Shown one piece after another: positions 57,448 through 64,000 of a stretch of DNA of 64,000 bases. The notes beneath the pieces were generated by a model, which did no database searches, had not been told where the DNA came from, and saw only the letters and a program-made list of their open reading frames with translations. Each line of letters opens with the position of its first letter. Positions within the stretch are counted from its first letter, which is position 1. The DNA is taken from NCBI RefSeq assembly GCF_028554725.1, contig NC_071669.1:58957001-59021000 (forward strand). The letters run 5' to 3'. The DNA comes from Zeugodacus cucurbitae. Its lineage: Eukaryota; Arthropoda; Insecta; Diptera; Tephritidae. A program made the translations under genes and the position numbers.

Positions 57448-58734
57448 CGCTGCTAGGCCTCGAAAAGCCCACCGACAGACGCAGAGATGCAGTTGCCGAC
57501 GCCGTCAGATGCTGAGCGGCAGCAGTGGATGTCGGTTAACAGCAAAGGCAACAGCAGCAACAACAGCAAAAGTGTACGCAACTGAAAACATATGAATGAA
57601 GAAAAGCGTTAAAGAAGCAAATGTGTGCTGCAGTTGCAGCCGAAGAAGAAGAAGAAGTAGAAGAAGCCGGCAGCAGAGAGCGATCTGACGATAACCGCCG
57701 CAGTGTTGCTGACAACAAACACAGTTATTGCAACAACACTGAGGAGTTGCAGCCGCAGCATGCAAGCCGCCTTTGAATAAACCTACGTAAGTACTCGCCG
57801 TCAAAGTTACTGAGCAGATCAGTTTCGCGTTGTAATGAATCGCGTTGTCGTCGAACGGCAAAGGTGCGCCCAGGTGGCTGGCAATTGACAAGCAAGCCGG
57901 CTCCGGCTCCGGCTTAGTTGGCGTTTGTGGCAGGCTTACTATGCGCAAGTTGTTTAGTTGTTGTTATTTTTGGTTTTGTTTCTCATGCTGTTGTTGTTGT
58001 TGTTTGCATATGAGTTTTATTAAAAGCATTTGCAATTGTGTTATGCATACTCGCACTCACTTATACAAGTGACATATGTATACATACAGTTGTTGTTATT
58101 GTTGTTATTTATAGCGTTTATGAGTTTTTTTTTGTTTTTGTTCGCACAGAATTAGGTGTTTGCGAGCCTAAATGCAGCGAGAATTGGGTTAACCACTGAC
58201 AATAGCGGCAAAAATGTGCTTTTAAATTCGTTTTCTTCGGTTAGGTAGTGCAAATATTTTCGTTAGTGTATGTGTAGATTCGTATGTATGTGTATATTTA
58301 TAATAATATTCACATATGAGCAATTTACGGCAAAGAACTTTGGTAGGCGTTGGTGCACTCGCATTTTGGTGTTGAATTTGATTTTTATGCATACTAGTGC
58401 TGTTGTTGTTGTTTTTATTATTATTTAACGGTGACTTTCGATTATACAATAGAGGTTTTTGTTGGTCCAATTGACAAGTCGTAAAATTGAAAGTGATTTT
58501 GTAAGGCAAGGTGATATTTTTTTGTTCTTCATTCAATAGTTTATTCAATCAGTGATAGTCTATAAGACTGAAGCTTACCTATATGCATAGATTTGATAAA
58601 AATAAATATAATTAAATCTAATGATTGACCTAATTATATCGATACTTGTTATAAGTATTGATCAAAGTGTCAAAAAATAAATTTATATTCGATGGTGTTT
58701 TAGGTATGTGTGGTTTTCAATGAGACAACACTTG
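57448..58734. other. Upstream region of the 134-aa cuticle gene
   Basis: GC-richer than most of the window (57480-57960). Triplet tracts are CAG/CAA (57540-57570), GAAGAAGAAG (57640-57665) and TTG (57985-58005, 58090-58105, 58385-58400). Long frames on the minus strand across these tracts are low complexity. This is the natural place for enhancer sequence of the gene, but no individual site is claimed. Confidence 0.4.
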
Positions 58735-58985
58735 TTTCGAAGTTGGTATTTTTGACAGCTGATTGACTTGATTTACACTCAATTTGGTTTACCACTTTAC
58801 TTAATGAACAGACTCACTCGGAACTGACATACGGCACCAATTGTTGCAAAAAGAGTTCGAAAATTGGGTTTATTCGGATGGAATTCAATCTAAATTTAAA
58901 TCGGTCTCTTGCCTGAAATCATTTTTGAAACATAACGGCAAACTTTTATCATTGTAATAAATCGAAATTTTTGGCCATAACATTA
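58735..58985 (+). mobile_element. Internally deleted copy of the Tc1-like family
   Basis: Begins CGAAGTTGGTATTTTTGACA, includes TGATTTACACTCAATTTGG, TTAATGAACAGACTCACTCG, GTTGCAAAAAGAGTTCG, then passes to the 3' end block GAAATCATTTTTGAAACATA, ACGGCAAAC and GGCCATAACATTAC. The transposase gene is missing, so this is a MITE-like derivative. Confidence 0.65.
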
Positions 58986-60299
58986 CATAATCTGTGTAAT
59001 ATATATTCTTCAAAATCACTAAAAAAATTTTATTTGCTTTAGAGTTTATTAAAAACAAGTTGATTTATACTTACTAAAAAGAAAATACTCTAAATTTTTT
59101 TACAATAATGGTTTAAAAAATCCCTCAAATTATGAACAATTTCATTAAATAATCTCACATCACAATCAATGTCTACCACACATATGTACATACAAGATAT
59201 ATTGACGGTATTTATTGACCTCGATGGGCTTGGATATTAAAAATAATTGAGTTTGATTGGTCACACATAACTCCAGACTGTACTACCACTTCCTCTTCTA
59301 TGTGAGATTTTCGATGTACACGAGCAGTCCTTCCAGAATAAATCTTCTCTTATCGCCCGCGATGTTCGAAAAAGTAGTGTTAGTGTAAAGAAGAAAATGA
59401 ATATAATATGTATAGTAAAATCTAGTCTTGAATTGCACTAGAGAAGCAATTAGTCTTAAGGAATTCTAAACTCCAGAACCGAGTTTTATTCATATTTTTT
59501 ATTATTATTCGATTTCAGTAATGCTGTATAGCACTCAGATTTTCTCTATCTCGTCTGGTTCTTCAGCTCCAAAACTTGAAGGTATTTGATTTAATATTTG
59601 CAATCTGCAACGCCCTTTTAGTTTATTTAGACATCTATAAAGGCATATTATTTTTCAAATAAAACTACTTGCTGATTACATTACCTCGTACAGCACCATT
59701 TCCGCCAACGCTTGCATACAAATAATATTATTCTTATATTACGTGCCACATACTCGTATCTATATATTCACGGAAGAACATAAATAAATAAAAGGGTAAG
59801 TGACGCTGAGTCATTCGGCATTCTTTGTAATATAAAGGTGATTCGAAATCGTTGAATTCATTCATAAGTACAAGGTTTGAATGTATGTGTATAAATAGTA
59901 CATGTAATTAATTTGTATAATTAATTGAGCGTATCTCTCATTTTTCGGTTTATTCAAGAAATGGAGAACACTTCAGATTTAACTTAGAATTCATACTACC
60001 TCATACCTCTAAGAATTTAACTAGAAGTCTTTAGAGATTACTATTTGCAACTTTCTAAAGTCCGATATACACTAGCAGTTTGGTCATTCTCTACCGAGAG
60101 GCAAACACTATTAAACTTTTACTTTTGAAATTACAGTTTTACAGTATATCAAATTTAAATCGAGCTTAAGCTTATTTTATGTTCAAACAGACTAATTAGC
60201 TAATTATGTTATAAATTTACTGATAATTATACACTTATTTCACTTCTGACTAAATTTAAAATGAATGGAAGTTACCATTACAGAAAAAGGTGTCAGTTT
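58986..60299. other. Intergenic DNA, no gene seen
   Basis: AT-rich non-coding sequence with no recognised features. Confidence 0.4.
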
Positions 60300-60660
60300 T
60301 TCAAAAATCAAAATGGCTGATGCAATACGGGGAAGTTTTAAAATATATTGGTTTGCCATTTTGAATTTTAATAAAGTAAAGTCAAATTTTTAATCAGCGA
60401 CCCCGAGAGCCTCCGAGTAACGAGTTTGTAGCGATTCCGATAAATTTTTCAAAAAAGCGTCCGCCATATTGGATCCGTCATTTTGAATTTTGAAAACCGA
60501 CACTGGATTTGTAATCAGCGACTCCGAATATCGTGTTTCAAGCGAATCCAATGAATTTTAAAAATCGCTGTCCGCCATATTGGTTTTCTGGGGTTATCAC
60601 AAAACCCTTATGAGCTTAAATAAACCTCGGATTCCGATTCAGCGACCCCAACAACATATC
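60300..60660 (+). repeat. Tandem repeat of about 122 bp
   Basis: The block AATCAGCGACCCCGAG starts at about 60393, returns as AATCAGCGACTCCGAA (60514) and ATTCAGCGACCCCAAC (60638). CATTTTGAATTTT returns at 60357 and 60479, and GTCCGCCATATTGG at 60459 and 60570. The period is 111-124 bp, mostly about 122. Two and a half to three diverged units are present. The unit includes a CCATATTGG (CArG-like) sequence. Confidence 0.75.
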
Positions 60661-62319
60661 ATACACATAGTAAGAGCCCCAGATCATGACACAATTTTTT
60701 TTTTTATAATTAATAATTGTGAGTTAATTAGTTAATTGCGTGTTAGTTTGGTAAATTGCGATAAAATTTAAGCTTAAATTGACTAACTATCATAAATATG
60801 CTAATATTGTTTTTGTCAGACATTAAAATTATTTTAATAGCGATAAAATTAATGTGAATCTGACTTAATTAAACGCCTCTCTAAGTTCTAAGGCATAAGA
60901 CTAATTAATACATCATGGACTAAAACAAACTTGGAAACTCTGAATCAAACGAAAATCAATTTGTTATAGATATTTCACAGTAATTTCCGTGAAACAGATC
61001 TAAAAGGAAAGAATAATTCACCTGCAATTAGTACCACCCTAACGAAGCATTACAAGGGACTACGGATATAAGATATGCAACACCATAATTTGATTGCAAA
61101 AAGGCATTTTTATATAGATATATATTTTCCGTATGCCACACATGGCACTCAGAACGATGAACAATAAATTCTACGTGCAGCACGAAGTTTAGACGAATAT
61201 GAGTGGGCTTCGTGCTGTTGGAGTTCAGGCGTAAAAATAAAATAATGTGGCATGTTAAGTTGCAAATATGATAGTTTGCATTTAAAAATCAATAATAAGA
61301 AAAATACTATTGTCATGCTTGGCCTGTTGATTAGCTATGACGAACGGCAAAGTAAAGAGAAGTTGGCATGCCTTGGTGTAGCCCTGGCTTAGGCGTCTTG
61401 CACATTCATAATATTAATGACAGAACCGTGCTATGTATTTTTAGTTCTTCTCAGTTTTGGCTCTGTAGTTCTTATGCCTCATAAATTTTCACGACCTCTT
61501 CGGTCTTAGCTGAACTTTAGTTCTGTATTTAGATATGTATATTAATATATGGAAACATGCCATTCTTACGCCTAAAATGGAATGCCCGCATATTTCTTTA
61601 ATTTTCCTATGACATATACGTACGCAATTATGAATTTTCTTGTCGCCGCGCCGTTAATATTTTTATGATGCCTTCCTAAGGTAGTTAAATAGTACATAGT
61701 CTAAGTAATAGCGTAGTTGTCGCTAATGCTGGCGCCTACAAGTCACATAATGACAGCACTATGCCAAATGCAAATCAAAGTGCAATGCACATTACTGCGA
61801 TACTTACATGACTGCAGTGTACCCAGTAGTTACTTGATAAGACTCTTTTACGATAAGAAATTTTGATATACTATTTGAAATTTCTCTCTCTTTTCGGCTA
61901 TGAAACTCAGTCATCAAGTGAAAATTTGAGGCATTTAAGCGTCTGATAGATTCCAAATGATTTATGATGGAGATTTAAAGAAATTATTGAGAAAGACAGG
62001 CGATCTTGAACTTTCTGGCAAACTGTGTAGATATTCAACGAATCGGGTACAGTATCCTTAGGAACCCTAGTGTTTATCAAGAATTTTCGATAAAATTCTC
62101 ACAAATTTACTGATATATTCAGCCCAAGCCGAAAGAACAACGATCACATTTAGTATATCACTCTGTTTATCGATCGATCCCCCAAAATCTTATCTTCCCC
62201 TGACTGGACCAATAGACTTCACTTCATCCCAAAAAATATAAACAAAGTTTGCCCTTATTTGGCTCTCAAAGCTTAACATGTCACACAACACGTCACCCTC
62301 AAAATAGAAACAAACCTTT
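60661..62319. other. Intergenic DNA, no gene seen
   Basis: AT-rich, non-coding. No repeats or genes recognised beyond short A/T runs. Confidence 0.4.
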
Positions 62320-62560
62320 TGGCGAGGTCAATGACCTATGACCATAGTTTTTTTACTTTTTCCTCGAGGTCAAAGACCTTTGATCGGGGTTTATTTACGT
62401 TTTGGTCGGGGATATTGACCTTTGTCCAGGGTTTGTTTACATTTTGGTCGAAGTGGGGTCAAATTTATTGTACTTTGGGGGGGGTCACATGAAGTTTGTT
62501 TGTTTATGTTTGTGGGGGTTACGTGGAGTCAAATTTGACTACATTTTGAGCTCGTTACGT
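62320..62560 (+). repeat. Minisatellite with EcRE-like palindromes and TTGTTTAC sites, copy 3
   Basis: A short degenerate copy of the arrays at 21.9 and 32.3 kb. A perfect AGGTCAATGACCT is at 62325-62337, a one-mismatch AGGTCAAAGACCT at 62367-62379 (42 bp later), and a decayed unit at 62410-62422 (43 bp later). TTGTTTAC is at 62434. Units with GGTCACATGAAG and GTTACGTGGAGTC follow to about 62560. Confidence 0.8.
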
Positions 62561-63605
62561 TACGTTAGATCAAGGGGAGGTCATTGAAAGTCAAAGAAGG
62601 CCATACTATGCTTTATTGGCTTCAAAATGGGAATGAATTTCATAGAAAACTACTTGCACACATTGCTACCTCACAACTTGACTACTGGGTTTCCAGTACA
62701 CATGTACCTTTGCATGCATTAACGCGCTTGCGCCTATGTTGCAACAGCGTGTGGCAATCAAATTCATTTTGTATCGAGAAGTAATAAAAATCACAGAGGT
62801 AGGCATTAAATTACCACCTCGCCTTGTGGACCTGTTGACTTGGCAAAATCGGCAACAACAACAACAGCAAAAAGACGACAACAACGACAATTACAATGGG
62901 AGTATTTGCGGCGGTGAAGCCAAGCGACAGCAATATCAGTCATTCCAATGTGGCAGATATGAACGAATGCGTCAGATTGCTGCAACAAAGGCGTATGTAT
63001 GTAATCAGCGCCTCGTTGGGCTGAGCAGCGATTTGTCGCTTTGCAACATCAACGCGACATTCCACGTGCGTGCGTTGTAAGACTGTGCGTATGCGATTTC
63101 AGCAATAATAATTGCTTCCACTACGAAATCACTGTTGTATTGTTATTGTTGTTGTTGTTTTTGTGTAATATAATCGGTCTGCGCTAAGCGCACTCGCCTA
63201 TTTGGAGCAACAAAGCTGACACAAAAATAGTAAAAAAAAATAACAACAACAACAAAAGCTTAGATATCGCTTGATGAATATTAAGGTATTATATTCCTAC
63301 CGATTTCACTTCATTTTTCCAAAGTATGCATAATTTTTCTTTTTTTTTGTGCGAATTGACTTCTACACTTTTGCACTTAAAGGTTTACGAGTATTTTATA
63401 GTTTTCGTGTTCTCGCTTGGCATATTTGATAAAGCGTTGGGATATGCTTGCGCTACTTCTGATTATATATGTTACAAATATAGATTTGTGCTTTGTTGGG
63501 CAATTTTGGTTTTTCTGCATAGCAAACAACCCTGTAGGAAAACTTTATCTTTCACAAATCTTTTTTTAAATTATTTGCACCGAAAATTATTAAATGTGAA
63601 AATAT
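62561..63605. other. Intergenic DNA with CAA tracts, no gene seen
   Basis: CAACAACAACAACAGC (62852-62870) and AACAACAACAACAA (63240-63255) tracts occur. The plus-strand frame at 62736-63080 is driven by such tracts and has no domain. Nothing else is supported. Confidence 0.4.
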
Positions 63606-64000
63606 TAGATTGGCAAATATCTCCCTTCCGCTTTTTTGCTCTTTATTCAATGTTTTATAAAAAGTGTTACAGTGATCGGATTTAGTTCAAATATGAGCCG
63701 TTTCGTTTGATAATCTGTTTTCATCTAGACTGCAACTTCATAATAATTTGCGAAGAACTCGGACAACCACTTTCCCCAAGCCTCCTTTGTGTTCAACTTT
63801 ACACCACCAAGGGCGTCCGCCATGGACAGGAACAGGTGGTAATCACTTGGCTCTATGTCTGGGCTATATGGTAGATGCGATAAAACGTCCCATCCGAGCT
63901 CCCGTATCATCTGACGAGTCATCAACGAAGTGTGTGGTCTACACCCTTCCTGTTGACTAAGTCTCGACCCTTCTGGTTAATCGCCTGCTTCAATCGGTCC
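63606..64000 (-). mobile_element. mariner transposon, irritans-type, cut by the window edge
   Basis: The 3' terminus AGATTGGCAAATATCTCCCT (63607 on) matches the 5' terminus of the copy at 29928 (GGTTGGCAAATATGTTCC). On the minus strand the C-terminal transposase reads TSLMTRQMIRELGWDVLSHL, PYSPDIEPSDYHLFLSMADA, LGGVKLNTKEAWGKWLSEFF and ANYYEV, before a stop near 63725. The third catalytic Asp of the D34D set is in EPSDYHLF. The upstream part continues beyond 64000 and appears frame-disturbed, so activity cannot be judged. Confidence 0.85.

Noticed and set aside
57505..57948. 147-codon minus-strand frame upstream of the 134-aa cuticle gene
   Set aside because: Low-complexity Ala, Cys and Leu runs from GCA/GAA triplet tracts; it lies where the gene's promoter region is expected.
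62736..63080. 114-codon plus-strand frame with a Gln run
   Set aside because: The Gln run is a CAA tract and the rest has no recognisable domain; overlapping frames exist on the other strand.
63326..63685. 119-codon plus-strand frame
   Set aside because: Its second half runs across the mariner terminus and it has no family features.

Overview
The window reads as AT-rich nuclear DNA of a higher fly (Diptera, Brachycera). A tephritid fruit fly such as Bactrocera, Zeugodacus or Ceratitis is my best guess, inferred from gene structure and repeat style and not tested. Only three protein-coding genes can be supported. All three are on the minus strand and all encode secreted cuticle proteins with a Rebers-Riddiford (RR) chitin-binding domain. 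Their exons are tiny, their introns obey GT/AG rules, and two of them start in a micro-exon of 6 or 12 coding bases followed by a first intron of about 2.1-2.2 kb.

Layout of the genes: (1) 10.7-14.3 kb, a four-exon RR-2 gene of 155 aa with a TATA box; (2) 41.1-42.3 kb, two exons of a larger RR protein of about 355 aa with a Lys/Asn/Gln-rich tail, whose first exon is uncertain (a candidate is at 44.55 kb, below a palindromic TATA box); (3) 54.6-57.4 kb, a three-exon RR-2 gene of 134 aa with TATA box and TCAGTT initiator. This looks like a dispersed cuticle-gene cluster, and the proteins would be secreted by epidermis and bound to chitin.

Most of the rest is old mobile DNA, often nested. I see two mariner types (a mellifera-type copy at 15.3-16.4 kb with one stop codon and an N-terminal deletion; irritans-type copies at 29.9-30.8 kb and at the right edge); a degraded Tc1-like family (2.6-4.1, 26.6, 29.7, 33.8-34.2, 40.8, 44.1, 58.8 kb); 5'-truncated non-LTR retrotransposons at 2.8 and 46.6 kb; a set of TTAA-flanked non-autonomous elements that share a core motif (18.5, 24.5, 25.7, 43.0, 46.4, 49.9, 56.1 kb); and a family of about 1.1-1.2 kb elements ending in TTTTATACTCTCGCAA (18.7, 34.2, 37.3, 50.0 kb, with older relatives at 13.1, 15.1 and 33.2 kb).

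The most striking structure is a dispersed minisatellite (21.9, 32.3 and 62.3 kb) with a unit of about 42-43 bp. It pairs a perfect palindromic ecdysone-response-element sequence (AGGTCAnTGACCT type) with the FOXO/DAF-16 site TTGTTTAC. There is also an array of 195-bp repeats at 5.4-6.05 kb carrying 13 TATCGATA (DRE/DREF) octamers, and an array of eight TTCGTTGCTTAAGTC-type motifs at 9.4-9.8 kb. No tRNA, rRNA or CRISPR array was recognised.
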